Origin: Zeaxanthinibacter enoshimensis
GTDB taxonomy: Bacteria > Bacteroidota > Bacteroidia > Flavobacteriales > Flavobacteriaceae
Assembly: GCF_004362865.1 (NCBI RefSeq)
Contig: NZ_SNYI01000001.1
Span: 434,001-498,000 of the forward strand
Length of the DNA: 64,000 bases
Reading direction: 5' to 3'
In this document: positions 52,861 through 60,977 of the stretch, in pieces
Layout: the number at the start of each line of letters is the position of its first letter
Position numbering within the stretch: position 1 is the stretch's first letter
The notes under the pieces: generated by a model
Seen by the model: the letters and a program-made list of their open reading frames with translations, nothing else
What the model was told of the DNA's origin: nothing
Databases searched by the model: none
Translations under genes and position numbers: made by a program

Positions 52861-53001
52861 ATGATCTCACCAGGCAATGATCACCATCAGCTTGGACCCT
52901 ACCCCTAAGGTGATGAATATCATTTGTTTACAGCCTTTCTCCACCTAATTTGAGAATCCTTAAACGCAATAAATAATATTCAATCCTTTAAATTACAGAT
53001 C

Positions 53002-53508
53002 ATGAAAAGATTACTCCTTGGCTTATTTGCACTTGGCCTGGCCAGCCATTCGTATGCCCAGATCATTAAAACAGAACAGTTGAAAGAAGTGGTGGTTGAG
53101 GCAGTCAATTACAAATACCTCAACCAGCTGGATAATTCCGAAGCTGCGATCCCGGTACAGATGCTGGAGCGTAAAGTGGCAGCTTATGATGTGACTAAGC
53201 AGAACTTCTACGAAGATGATTTTGATTTCTACACGGTGTCTTTCTATATCCCGGAGGGGAAGATCGTTGCCGTTTATAATCCCCAGGGACAAGTAACCAG
53301 GACGATTGAGCGTTTCAATGACGTGGCTCTTCCAAGAGCTATACAGGAATCCTTACTGAAAAGATTTCCTAACTGGCAGGTATCTAACGACACCTACAAG
53401 GTAAATTATCACGAATCCAAAGGGGTAAAGAAGAGTTACAAAATCAAATTGGAGAATGGTGACAAGACCATGAGAGTTAAAATGACTGAAGACGGAGAAT
53501 TCCTTTAA
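53002..53508 (+). CDS. Secreted PepSY-like protein
   Basis: A 168-residue exported protein (signal MKRLLLGLFALGLASHSYAQ) with a PepSY/DUF2874-like fold: YFYIPEGKIVA-type strand, VYNPQGQVTRTIERFNDVALPRAIQESLLKRFPNWQV, then YKVNYHESKGVKKSYKIKLENGDKTMRVKMTEDGEFL. Such domains bind ligands or inhibit peptidases, and the target is unknown. It lies 200 bases after the PiT terminator and has its own terminator, so it is monocistronic. Confidence 0.65.
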   Translation: MKRLLLGLFALGLASHSYAQIIKTEQLKEVVVEAVNYKYLNQLDNSEAAIPVQMLERKVAAYDVTKQNFYEDDFDFYTVSFYIPEGKIVAVYNPQGQVTRTIERFNDVALPRAIQESLLKRFPNWQVSNDTYKVNYHESKGVKKSYKIKLENGDKTMRVKMTEDGEFL

Positions 53509-53533
53509 TATTCCATTCCCCTGACAGATTTTC

Positions 53534-53568
53534 AAAAGCGACCTTCACTGATGTTGGGGGTCGTTTTT
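53534..53568 (+). terminator. Terminator after the PepSY-like gene
   Basis: Stem AAAAGCGACC / GGTCGTTTTT (one G-T pair) with a 15-base loop and a T-run. It lies 26 bases after the stop. Confidence 0.6.
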
Positions 53569-53577
53569 ATTGCTGGA

Positions 53578-54162
53578 TCAGCGATAAAAATTCATTTCAT
53601 CTATGTACTTGTAGACCGCAACAGGTAACATAGGGCGAATATCCTTCCCGGCCTGATGCTGTTTTCGGATAAACGTAGAGGAGATCTCCATGATAGGGGC
53701 ATCCACCCGGTGTATCCTGGGATTATCTTTAAACCTTTCAGGTATATCTCCTTCAGAAACCCTGGGGTAAACAAAGAGCTCGCATTGCTCCAGGATAGCC
53801 TCGTAATTTTTCCATTTATGAAAACTCTTCAGGTTATCCTCTCCCATCAGTAGTGAAAATTCGTGATCCTGGCCGTACTTCTCGCCGAGGTGCACAAGGG
53901 TATCTATGGTATAGTTGGGTTGAGGCAGATCAAATTCTATGGTACTGGCCTTCAGTTTGGGGTATTCCTGTATGGCTTCTGTCACCATCTGGTACCTGTG
54001 ATTGTTGTCCAGCAGACTCTTCTTCTGTTTAAACGGACTTTTTGGAGTCACCACGAACCAAACCTCATCAAGGTCCGTAAATTCGGCCATATAATGTGCA
54101 ATGACCAGGTGGCCGATGTGGATGGGGTTAAAGGTTCCGAAATAGAGGCCGGTTTTTTTCAT
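53578..54162 (-). CDS. nadD: Nicotinate-nucleotide adenylyltransferase
   Basis: The NAD-biosynthesis enzyme that adenylates nicotinate mononucleotide. The 194 residues have the nucleotidyltransferase motif GLYFGTFNPIHIGHLVIA and the C-terminal ISSTFIRK motif, with NadD-specific TPKSPFKQKKSLLDNNHRYQM. The ATG at 54162 places the GxFxPxHxGH motif near residue 7 as in the family; a longer start at 54198 adds 12 unlikely residues. Confidence 0.93.
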   Translation of the reverse strand: MKKTGLYFGTFNPIHIGHLVIAHYMAEFTDLDEVWFVVTPKSPFKQKKSLLDNNHRYQMVTEAIQEYPKLKASTIEFDLPQPNYTIDTLVHLGEKYGQDHEFSLLMGEDNLKSFHKWKNYEAILEQCELFVYPRVSEGDIPERFKDNPRIHRVDAPIMEISSTFIRKQHQAGKDIRPMLPVAVYKYIDEMNFYR

Positions 54163-54217
54163 ATTTGGGGGTTGTCTATATTCTGTAGATGATCCCAAAG
54201 ATATGTAAATATCTACT

Positions 54218-54239
54218 CCTCCCTTTAGCTAAAGGGAGG
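54218..54239. repeat. 22-base perfect palindrome upstream of the DUF559 gene
   Basis: The arms CCTCCCTTTAG and CTAAAGGGAGG are perfectly complementary with no loop. The following GGTCCGAACATGGTGAGGAG sequence is also rich in G/C. It resembles the purine/pyrimidine-rich hairpins downstream of the DUF559 gene in style, not in exact sequence. Confidence 0.7.
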
Positions 54240-54325
54240 TGGTCCGAACATGGTGAGGAGCGGAGGGTTTGTTAACCAACCTCTCGATGCTTTATTTATG
54301 CAGGCTGGGCATTCATATTATGTAA

Positions 54326-54697
54326 ATGAAGCGTAGAAAACTACATAGTCGTAAAGAATTGCAGCGTTTGAGAAGAAAATTAAGAAAAAACCTGACTCGT
54401 GCGGAAGCCTTTTTATGGAAACGGATAAAAAGTCGGCAGCTCGCAGGAAGAAGGTTTACCAAGCAACATAGTATTGGTCCCTACATTGTTGATTTTTACT
54501 GTGCATCTGAAAGATTGGTCATCGAATTAGATGGGCAGTGGCACAATGATTCCTTGATACAGGATTATGATTATAATCGGACAAAATTTCTTGAAGGAAA
54601 AGGATTCCGTGTGGTACGATTTGAGAATGTTGTGGTGTTTGAACGCATAGACCAGGTACTGGAAGAGATTAGGGAGCATTTTGATCAACATGAGTAA
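54326..54697 (+). CDS. DUF559 family endonuclease-like protein
   Basis: A 123-residue protein of the DUF559 family, related to very-short-patch-repair endonucleases (PD-(D/E)xK fold). It begins with a very basic region (MKRRKLHSRKELQRLRRKLRKNLTRAE), then LWKRIKSRQLAGRRFTKQHSIGPYIVDFYCASERLVIELDGQWH, which holds the probable catalytic residues (IVDFYC Asp and IELDGQWH Glu/Asp), and RFLE/FENVVVFE at the end. It sits between nadD and gmk, which are unrelated, and is flanked by palindromic repeats on both sides. This suggests a small mobile unit. Confidence 0.85.
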   Translation: MKRRKLHSRKELQRLRRKLRKNLTRAEAFLWKRIKSRQLAGRRFTKQHSIGPYIVDFYCASERLVIELDGQWHNDSLIQDYDYNRTKFLEGKGFRVVRFENVVVFERIDQVLEEIREHFDQHE

Positions 54698-54714
54698 ACA
54701 TTTAAGGCAAACTT

Positions 54715-54768
54715 CCCTTTCTTGCGCTTGCAGCGCAATTCATTCCCCTCTTCAACTGAAGAGGGGAG
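54715..54768 (+). repeat. 54-base hairpin-bearing repeat, copy A
   Basis: The repeat contains GCGCTTGCAGCGC (4-base arms) and a second hairpin with 10-base arms CCCCTCTTCA / TGAAGAGGGG around AC. It lies 18 bases after the DUF559 stop. It matches copy B at 53 of 54 bases. Confidence 0.9.
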
Positions 54769-54838
54769 CTGCGTGTGGTTGAATTTCCTGCCTCACTTAT
54801 GACGTAAAGTGGAAGTGTACCTCTGTGATGGAGAACTC

Positions 54839-54892
54839 CCCTTTCTTGCGCTTGCAGCGCAATTCATTCCCCTCTCCAACTGAAGAGGGGAG
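54839..54892 (+). repeat. 54-base hairpin-bearing repeat, copy B
   Basis: Direct repeat of copy A, offset 124 bases, with a single T-to-C difference that breaks one pair of the CCCCTCTTCA stem. It ends about 30 bases from the gmk stop. The 70 bases between copies hold nothing recognisable. Confidence 0.9.
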
Positions 54893-54922
54893 TTCCTTAA
54901 TTAAAACTCTTTGAAAATTGTA

Positions 54923-55513
54923 TTATTTAGAATTCGGCTTTTTTGCTCCCACAAAATCGGCCACCAACTGGTGGGCTTCCTTCAAAGCAATGTCCAGGTC
55001 GTAGTTCTTGATTATACGGTCAAACTGGGGGGCGGTGGCAAGTTCGACAGAAGCTTTGGCGATCCGCATATTGATCTTCTCATCACTCTCCGTACTCCGC
55101 TTCTTTAAACGTATCTTCAGCTCGTCCACACTGGGTGGTTTTACGAAAACCGCCAGGGTGACTTCTGGGAACTTCTTCTTGATACGCAGTCCGCCTGCCA
55201 CATCTATATCAAAGATCACGTTCTTGCCTTCTGCCCAAAGTCGTTCCACCTCGGTTTTCAATGTGCCGTAGAAATTATCACGGTATACCTCTTCCCATTC
55301 CAGGAAATCCTCGTTCTTGATGTGCTGTTTAAACTCGCTTATAGACATAAAGTAATAGTGCTCCCCGTGCTTTTCGCGGATACGGCGTGGCCTGGAGGTG
55401 GCAGATACAGAGAAAGCCAGGTTGAGTTCAGGTTGTTCTAAAAGATGTCTTACGATAGTGGTCTTACCACTGCCCGAAGGGGCAGAGAATACGATGAGTT
55501 TTCCTCCTTCCAT
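54923..55513 (-). CDS. gmk: Guanylate kinase
   Basis: The 196-residue kinase phosphorylates GMP to GDP. The Walker A motif is FSAPSGSGKTTIVRHL (residues 9-17), followed by the GMP-binding SATSRPRRIREKHGEHYYFMS and the lid region RLKKRSTESDEKINMR. Length is normal. The ATG shares one base with the yicC stop (TAATG), so the two are translationally coupled. Confidence 0.95.
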   Translation of the reverse strand: MEGGKLIVFSAPSGSGKTTIVRHLLEQPELNLAFSVSATSRPRRIREKHGEHYYFMSISEFKQHIKNEDFLEWEEVYRDNFYGTLKTEVERLWAEGKNVIFDIDVAGGLRIKKKFPEVTLAVFVKPPSVDELKIRLKKRSTESDEKINMRIAKASVELATAPQFDRIIKNYDLDIALKEAHQLVADFVGAKKPNSK

Positions 55514-56370
55514 TACAGTACGTTCAGCATTTGTTCCTTAATTTTCTCCAATTCATCCTTCATTTGTACCACCAGTTGCTGCATAGGGGCGTAATTGGCT
55601 TTAGACCCAATAGTATTGATCTCCCGCCCGATCTCCTGGGAAATAAAGCCCAGCTTTTTCCCGTTAGAATCATCTGAATTGAGGGTTTCGGTAAAATAAT
55701 CCAGGTGATTGGCCAACCGGACCTTCTCCTCGGTGATATCGTATTTTTCAAGGTAATAGATCAGTTCCTGCTCAAACCTGTTTTCGTCCACTTCGGCTTT
55801 CAGGTCAGCCACGGCCTTTTCCAGCCGCTCACGGATGGTTGCCAGCCGGTCAGGATCCATTTGTTTTACTTTTGCCAGTAGTGACTGCAGGTTTGCAATC
55901 CTTGCTTTAAAATCGGCTTCCAGCATTTTTCCTTCTTCAGACCTGAACTGGTTAATTTCCTGAAGGGCCTGTACCAGGGCTTCCCTGATCTTCTGGTATT
56001 CGGTCTCGTCTATATCCTCCCGGTCGGTCTTGAGAACATCTGGCATCCGCATGGCGATCTCCATTAATCGTAACTCGTCCCCGGGAACGATATTCCCTAA
56101 CTGTTTCATGTATTTCCGCACGGCCTGCTCATTGACCTCCGAGGTGGTCTCCTCTCCGGTCATCTCTATATAAAGGCTGAAATCTACCTTCCCCCTTTCC
56201 AGGGCGTCTGCGATCAGCTTACGCAGTTCCAGCTCTTTTTCACGGTAAGCAGAAGGGATACGGGCGATGACATCCAGGTTCTTACTGTTCAGTGATTTTA
56301 GTTCAACTGTGATCTTTTTAGAGGGCAGCTGAATTACATGCTTCCCGAAACCTGTCATGGATTGAATCAT
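55513..56370 (-). CDS. yicC: YicC/YloC family endoribonuclease
   Basis: A 285-residue member of the YicC family, which cleaves RNA (shown for E. coli YicC) and is linked to stationary-phase survival. It begins with the family signature MIQSMTGFGKHVIQLPSKKITVELKSLNSKNLDV and ends with LGFISQEIGREINTIGSKANYAPMQQLVVQMKDELEKIKEQMLNVL. The pairing with gmk is widespread in bacteria. Confidence 0.93.
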   Translation of the reverse strand: MIQSMTGFGKHVIQLPSKKITVELKSLNSKNLDVIARIPSAYREKELELRKLIADALERGKVDFSLYIEMTGEETTSEVNEQAVRKYMKQLGNIVPGDELRLMEIAMRMPDVLKTDREDIDETEYQKIREALVQALQEINQFRSEEGKMLEADFKARIANLQSLLAKVKQMDPDRLATIRERLEKAVADLKAEVDENRFEQELIYYLEKYDITEEKVRLANHLDYFTETLNSDDSNGKKLGFISQEIGREINTIGSKANYAPMQQLVVQMKDELEKIKEQMLNVL

Positions 56371-56435
56371 ACCTAGCTTTTAGAATCGCAAAAATATACA
56401 AAATGCACGGCTTGCCATGGAAAAAGGAAAATCTC

Positions 56436-57248
56436 CTACAGTTCGCGTACCCAGATATTGCGGTAACTCACCCTGCTATTGTCCCCATGGTCCTGTAGCC
56501 GGATAGGACCTTTCCCATGAGGCGGATTCTTTGGCCAGCCAATATATGGTGTGGTTCCTTTTATCTCTACGTGATCCTGGATGAGGATACCATTGTGCAA
56601 TACCGTCATAGTCCCGGATTTAATCTTCTTGCCATCCTCATTGAATTCAGGAGCGTGGTAAATGATATCGTAGGTGTTCCACTCACCACTGGGAACAGAA
56701 GCTTTTGCCAATGGTACATGCTGCTTATAGATAGCACCCACCTGCCCGTTGGTATATGTATCATTATCATTGTTGTCCAGTACCTGCACTTCGTACAAAC
56801 CGGAGAGGAATACCCCGCTGTTCGCCCGGTTTTGCCCATCGCGTTCTACATCGGCCGGAGACCGCCACTCCACATGCAACTGTATGTCCCCGAACTCCTG
56901 CTTGGTCTGTATATCCCCGGTCTTATCCTTCACGGTCATACTCCCGTCATCGTTCAGAATCCATTTCACCTCAGAACTGTCTTGTACCATTTCCCAGGCA
57001 TCAAAGCCCGAACCGTCAAAGAGCACAATGGCATCACTGGGGGCACCATTCTGCCCTGTAGGGTCTACTGTGGGTGGGACCGGTTCATAAACTTCTGTTT
57101 CTTCCGGGATCGTGGGTTCTTCGCCACTGTACTCCTCGTGGGTAATTACCTGCCCTGTTGTCTCTTTTTTTTCCAGGGGTTCTACTTTAACCTTCTCCCG
57201 GCAGGAGGTTATACCGAGAAACATCAGTAACAGCACTAAATATCTCAT
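56436..57248 (-). CDS. DUF1080 lipoprotein (3-keto-glycoside hydrolase family)
   Basis: A 270-residue lipoprotein (FLGITSCREKVK) with one concanavalin-like DUF1080 domain: AIVLFDGSGFDAWEMVQDSSEVKWILNDDGSM, QLHVEWRSPADVERDGQNRANSGVFLSGLYEVQVLDN and GPIRLQDHGDNSRVSYRNIWVREL. Members hydrolyse 3-keto-glycosides or bind glycans. It lies five bases downstream of the second DUF1080 gene. Confidence 0.88.
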   Translation of the reverse strand: MRYLVLLLMFLGITSCREKVKVEPLEKKETTGQVITHEEYSGEEPTIPEETEVYEPVPPTVDPTGQNGAPSDAIVLFDGSGFDAWEMVQDSSEVKWILNDDGSMTVKDKTGDIQTKQEFGDIQLHVEWRSPADVERDGQNRANSGVFLSGLYEVQVLDNNDNDTYTNGQVGAIYKQHVPLAKASVPSGEWNTYDIIYHAPEFNEDGKKIKSGTMTVLHNGILIQDHVEIKGTTPYIGWPKNPPHGKGPIRLQDHGDNSRVSYRNIWVREL

Positions 57249-57253
57249 AAACC

Positions 57254-58015
57254 TTATTTAAGCTCTTTGATCTTAATATTCCTGTAAGCCACCTTGTCTC
57301 CGTGATCCTGCAGCCCGATCTTCCCGGTGGCCTGCTTTCCGAAGCCTTCCCAGTCGGCAAATTTGGATTTAGAGACCATCACGTTCCATAATTCGTTAGC
57401 GACAGGGAATTCGGTAACCAGCTCCCCGTTCAGTTCCACACTGCCTCGCTCGGCTTTCCGGTCTACCGTGATCACCATAGTATTCCATTCACCTGCAGGT
57501 TTGGTAACGTCCTTCTCCGGTGCCACCATATCATAAAGTGCACCTGCCTGGTGTGTCAGTCCGTTTTTAGCATCGGGATGGCGCTGGTTGTCCAGTACCT
57601 GTATCTCCGGCCCGGTTTCGTAAGGCTGGGAAAATTGCGGGTCTTCCTTCACGCCCCAGAATACCCCGCTGTTACCGCCTTCTGCGATCTTCCATTCCAA
57701 GGACAGAACAAAACTGGTATAGTCATTCTCTGTCACCAGGTTATAACTTTCTCCTTTGGGCCTGTCTTTAGGCGGGTTAAATACCATGGCGCTGTCCTGT
57801 AATGTCCATGTCCCGGGTACCTCGTCCGCCATATAGCCTTTCCAGCCATCAAACGAGCTCCCGTCGAACAAAACGACCCATTCCCCGGATTCATAAGTTG
57901 TTTCCCCCGTGTTCATCATTACCTCTTTTTCTACAGTTTCTGATGGTTGTTTCTTCTCTTCCTTACAAGCGAAGAGGACGGTGCCCGTAATCAGGCAAAG
58001 CAGTAGTTTTTTCAT
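57254..58015 (-). CDS. DUF1080 lipoprotein (3-keto-glycoside hydrolase family), second copy
   Basis: A 253-residue lipoprotein (GTVLFACKEEKK) with the same domain as its neighbour: WVVLFDGSSFDGWKGYM, LSLEWKIAEGGNSGVFWGVK, PYETGPEIQVLDNQRHPDAKNG and KIGLQDHGDKVAYRNIKIKELK. Sequence differences from the first copy suggest different substrates. The start overlaps the upstream isomerase stop by four bases. Confidence 0.88.
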   Translation of the reverse strand: MKKLLLCLITGTVLFACKEEKKQPSETVEKEVMMNTGETTYESGEWVVLFDGSSFDGWKGYMADEVPGTWTLQDSAMVFNPPKDRPKGESYNLVTENDYTSFVLSLEWKIAEGGNSGVFWGVKEDPQFSQPYETGPEIQVLDNQRHPDAKNGLTHQAGALYDMVAPEKDVTKPAGEWNTMVITVDRKAERGSVELNGELVTEFPVANELWNVMVSKSKFADWEGFGKQATGKIGLQDHGDKVAYRNIKIKELK

Positions 58016-59067
58016 TTTGTTCCCAGTATTTTTTTAAGCATTTCATGATCAATATCTCCCCCTGCAAAATCGTCAAAGGTTTTTTCGGTGGCTTCAATAA
58101 TATGGTCCGCGATGAACTTGGCGCCCTCTCGGGCCCCTTGTTCAGGGCTTTTTATACAACATTCCCATTCCATCACGGCCCAGACATCACATCCGTATTG
58201 GGTGAGTTTGGAGAAGATCGTCTTAAAGTCGATCTGCCCGTCACCCAGTGAGCGATACCTTCCGGCCCTGTCTCCCCAGTCATTATACCCCCCGAAAGCT
58301 CCTTTTTTACCGGTGGGGTTAAACTCAGAATCCTTCACGTGGAAAGATTTAATGAATTCGTGGTAGTGGTCTATATAGGTGATATAGTCTAATTGCTGCA
58401 ATACAAAATGGCTGGGATCGTAAAGTATATTGACCCGTTTATGGTTGCCGGTGGCCTCCAGGAATCGTTCAAAGGTATCCCCGTCATGCAGGTCTTCCCC
58501 CGGGTGTATCTCGTAACAGACGTCTACCCCCTCTTTATCAAAATGGTTGAGGATGGGCATCCACCGCTTTGCGAGTTCTTCAAATCCAAGTTCAACCAAA
58601 CCCGGCGGCCGTTGTGGCCAGGGGTGCCAGGTATGCCACAAGAGGGCTCCTGAGAAAGTGGCATGCGCCTTTAATCCCAGCCTCCTGCTGGCAGTTGCCG
58701 CTTTTTTCACGGTATCAACTGCCCATTCGGTCCGGGCCTTCGGGTTATTTTTCACCTTGTCAGGGGCAAAATTATCGAACATCAGGTCATAGGCAGGGTT
58801 CACGGCGACCAGTTGCCCCTGCAGGTGGGTGGAAAGCTCGGTTATCTCCAGGCCGTAAGAATTGATCTTACCCTTGAGCTCATCGCAATAAGTCTGACTT
58901 TCGGCTGCCTTGTCCAGGTCTATCAGGAAATGTTCCCAGGTCGGGATCTGAATCCCCTTATAACCCAGGCCTGCAGCCCATTGGCACATCCCATCCAGCG
59001 AATTAAATGGTGGTTTATCATCTACGAACTGCGCCAGGAACACAGCCGGTCCTTTTATCGTTTTCAT
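58012..59067 (-). CDS. Sugar phosphate isomerase/epimerase family protein
   Basis: A 351-residue TIM barrel of the xylose-isomerase-like AP-endonuclease-2 superfamily. Typical strand/ligand motifs are YKGIQIPTWEHFLIDLD, VDVCYEIHPGEDLHDG (metal Glu), VNILYDPSHFVLQQLDYITYIDHYHEFIKSFHVKD (Asp/His) and WAVMEWECCIKSPEQGA (Glu). No signal peptide is present, so it is cytosolic. It is coupled to the two DUF1080 genes. A role as epimerase, isomerase or lyase in 3-keto-sugar processing is plausible. Confidence 0.88.
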   Translation of the reverse strand: MKTIKGPAVFLAQFVDDKPPFNSLDGMCQWAAGLGYKGIQIPTWEHFLIDLDKAAESQTYCDELKGKINSYGLEITELSTHLQGQLVAVNPAYDLMFDNFAPDKVKNNPKARTEWAVDTVKKAATASRRLGLKAHATFSGALLWHTWHPWPQRPPGLVELGFEELAKRWMPILNHFDKEGVDVCYEIHPGEDLHDGDTFERFLEATGNHKRVNILYDPSHFVLQQLDYITYIDHYHEFIKSFHVKDSEFNPTGKKGAFGGYNDWGDRAGRYRSLGDGQIDFKTIFSKLTQYGCDVWAVMEWECCIKSPEQGAREGAKFIADHIIEATEKTFDDFAGGDIDHEMLKKILGTK

Positions 59068-59287
59068 AGTATATATCTATTGATGTATTCCGATTGGTTT
59101 TTGAGAAACGTTATTTAGAATTTAACCCTATATTTATTCAATAGGATGCCGTAGAATCCGGCAAGTCATAAATATAGGAAATACGTAAGAATTACAACTC
59201 TAATCATCCACCTTAAATCCGGACTTAGAGCATAATTAAAAACGATAGTAAGAACTAAACTGTTTTTGTTATTAGTAACAGCGATAC

Positions 59288-59746
59288 ATGGATAACGCAT
59301 CAGCCAGAAGCCTGTGGGGTGATTTTTTGGATACCCACTTACAATACGCATTTGCCAAAGAACCCAAGGTGATTGCCCTGAGTGACGAAGCAGAAGTAGC
59401 CGACACTCTTTTAAAAGAAGTTCTGACAGGAAATAAGAAAGCTATTTCCCATTCCCTTCTGGGGCTACAGTTAAGAAAAGAACCCCTTCCGAAGATCGGG
59501 GATTTCACCATACTTACAGATAGTAACGGGAATGCAAAATGCGTACTCCGTACCGTAGCGGTAAGGCTTGTACCATTTTTCAGTATCCGGGAATCCTATG
59601 CGCAATTATCCGGGATCAGTTCCCTGGATCACTGGAAGAGCCTGCACTGGGAATACTTTGAAAGGGAACTTCAGCCTTACGGCAGGAAACCTGTTCACAG
59701 TATGGTGGTCGTCTGTGAAATATATGACAAGGTATTTGAACGATAG
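59288..59746 (+). CDS. ASCH domain protein
   Basis: A 152-residue protein with an ASCH domain, an RNA-binding PUA-like fold: FTILTDSNGNAKCVLRTVAVRLVPFFSIRESYAQLSGISSLDHWKSLHWEYFERELQ is the typical block. The N-terminal half has KKAISHSLLGLQ. Some ASCH proteins hydrolyse modified nucleosides, but the substrate here is unknown. It is divergent from the isomerase gene across a 220-base gap, in which I see no clear signal. Confidence 0.82.
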   Translation: MDNASARSLWGDFLDTHLQYAFAKEPKVIALSDEAEVADTLLKEVLTGNKKAISHSLLGLQLRKEPLPKIGDFTILTDSNGNAKCVLRTVAVRLVPFFSIRESYAQLSGISSLDHWKSLHWEYFERELQPYGRKPVHSMVVVCEIYDKVFER

Positions 59747-59754
59747 ATAAAAAA

Positions 59755-59778
59755 AGCCCGGAACTCAGGTTCCGGGCT
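59755..59778. terminator. Bidirectional terminator between the ASCH and oxidoreductase genes
   Basis: A 10-base perfect stem AGCCCGGAAC / GTTCCGGGCT with loop TCAG, preceded by an A-run and followed by T-rich sequence. It separates convergent genes. Confidence 0.88.
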
Positions 59779-59800
59779 AGTTAATTTTATAATTAACCTC

Positions 59801-60940
59801 TTATTCGTCCAGGTCTACCCAGACATTCCCTTTCTTATTGGATTCCACTGTGGCTTCTATAAAATTAAGCCCGCGTACTCCATCGGTCATCGTAGGGAAT
59901 TCCCCGCTGTTGTAATCCTGCTTCCTGATCGCCCTTGCGACACCAAGGTAGATATTGGCCATGGCGTCAAAGATACCTTCCGGGTGACCGGCGGGCAGTT
60001 TGGTCCCATCCAGCGAAAGCTTAGAGTTATAGGCGTTCCCGGGTTTATATATCTGTATAGGTTCATCATCACTTAGACGGTAGAGATAATTAGGCTTCTC
60101 CTGTTCCCAGACAAGAGCTGCTTTTTCCCCGTAAATCCTGATGGCCAGCCCGTTTTCTTCTCCTGTGGCCACCTGGCTGCTCCGGATCACCCCTTTAACG
60201 TGTTTCCCGGCGCGGATGAGCACTGTCCCGTCCACATCCATCTGGTTATCATCGTAGAGATAATTAAAATCGGCCAGCAGGGATTTTATCTTTATCCCGG
60301 TGGTATATTCGATCATATTAAAGGCATGCACCCCGATATCACCCATACAGGAACTGATTCCCGCTTTCTTAGGGTCTAGTCGCCATACCGAAGCTCTTTT
60401 TGCCGGGTCGTGTATCACGGGGTTGATCCATCCTTGGTAATAGCGGGCATCCACTTTATGGATCTTTCCTAATTCCCCTGCTTTGATCATCTCGCGCATC
60501 TGCCGTACCATTGGATATCCGGTATAGGTATGGGTCAGCGCAAATACTACCCCGGCCTTCTTATGCGCTTCTTCCAGGATCTTTGCTTCTTCGTAAGTCG
60601 TGGTCATCGGCTTCTCGCAGATCACGTGAAAACCATGGTCCAGTAATTTTTTGGCCATTGGGAAATGCAAGAAATTGGGGGTCAGTATCGAACATACCTG
60701 TATCCTTTCTTCTGCCGGAAGTTTCATCTCCTCCTCTACCAGGGTATCAAAATCCTTGTAGATCCTGTTTGTCGGAATATCGATCTCTTTAGCAAAATCA
60801 ATGCTCTTTTCGTGATCAGGATTAAAAACCGCGCCAACTATTTCATAATTGTCATTGATATGGGCGGCCACCCTGTGTAATACCCCGATAAGGGAGTCAC
60901 CTCCCCCGCCCAGGATACCTAATCTTATTTTCTTTGCCAT
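59801..60940 (-). CDS. Gfo/Idh/MocA family sugar dehydrogenase
   Basis: A 379-residue NAD(P)-dependent oxidoreductase. The N-terminal Rossmann fold reads RLGILGGGGDSLIGVLHR, and the family motif VICEKPMTTTYEEAKIL carries the EKP lysine. The C-terminal domain contains SCMGDIGVHAFNMIEYTTG, with the His and Asp typical of the active site. Members interconvert hydroxyl and keto groups on sugars. It is probably cotranscribed with the MFS permease 37 bases upstream. Confidence 0.92.
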   Translation of the reverse strand: MAKKIRLGILGGGGDSLIGVLHRVAAHINDNYEIVGAVFNPDHEKSIDFAKEIDIPTNRIYKDFDTLVEEEMKLPAEERIQVCSILTPNFLHFPMAKKLLDHGFHVICEKPMTTTYEEAKILEEAHKKAGVVFALTHTYTGYPMVRQMREMIKAGELGKIHKVDARYYQGWINPVIHDPAKRASVWRLDPKKAGISSCMGDIGVHAFNMIEYTTGIKIKSLLADFNYLYDDNQMDVDGTVLIRAGKHVKGVIRSSQVATGEENGLAIRIYGEKAALVWEQEKPNYLYRLSDDEPIQIYKPGNAYNSKLSLDGTKLPAGHPEGIFDAMANIYLGVARAIRKQDYNSGEFPTMTDGVRGLNFIEATVESNKKGNVWVDLDE

Positions 60941-60977
60941 GTTTCTCTTTTTAGTGGGGCCTCAAGATAAAAATATC

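Noticed and set aside
54715-54892. Paired 54-base repeats as a CRISPR array
   Set aside because: Only two copies exist, 124 bases apart, each with two internal hairpins, and no cas gene is present.
56517-57230. Plus-strand frame of 237 codons opposite the DUF1080 gene
   Set aside because: The minus strand has a lipoprotein signal and a complete DUF1080 domain; the plus-strand product has no recognisable pattern.
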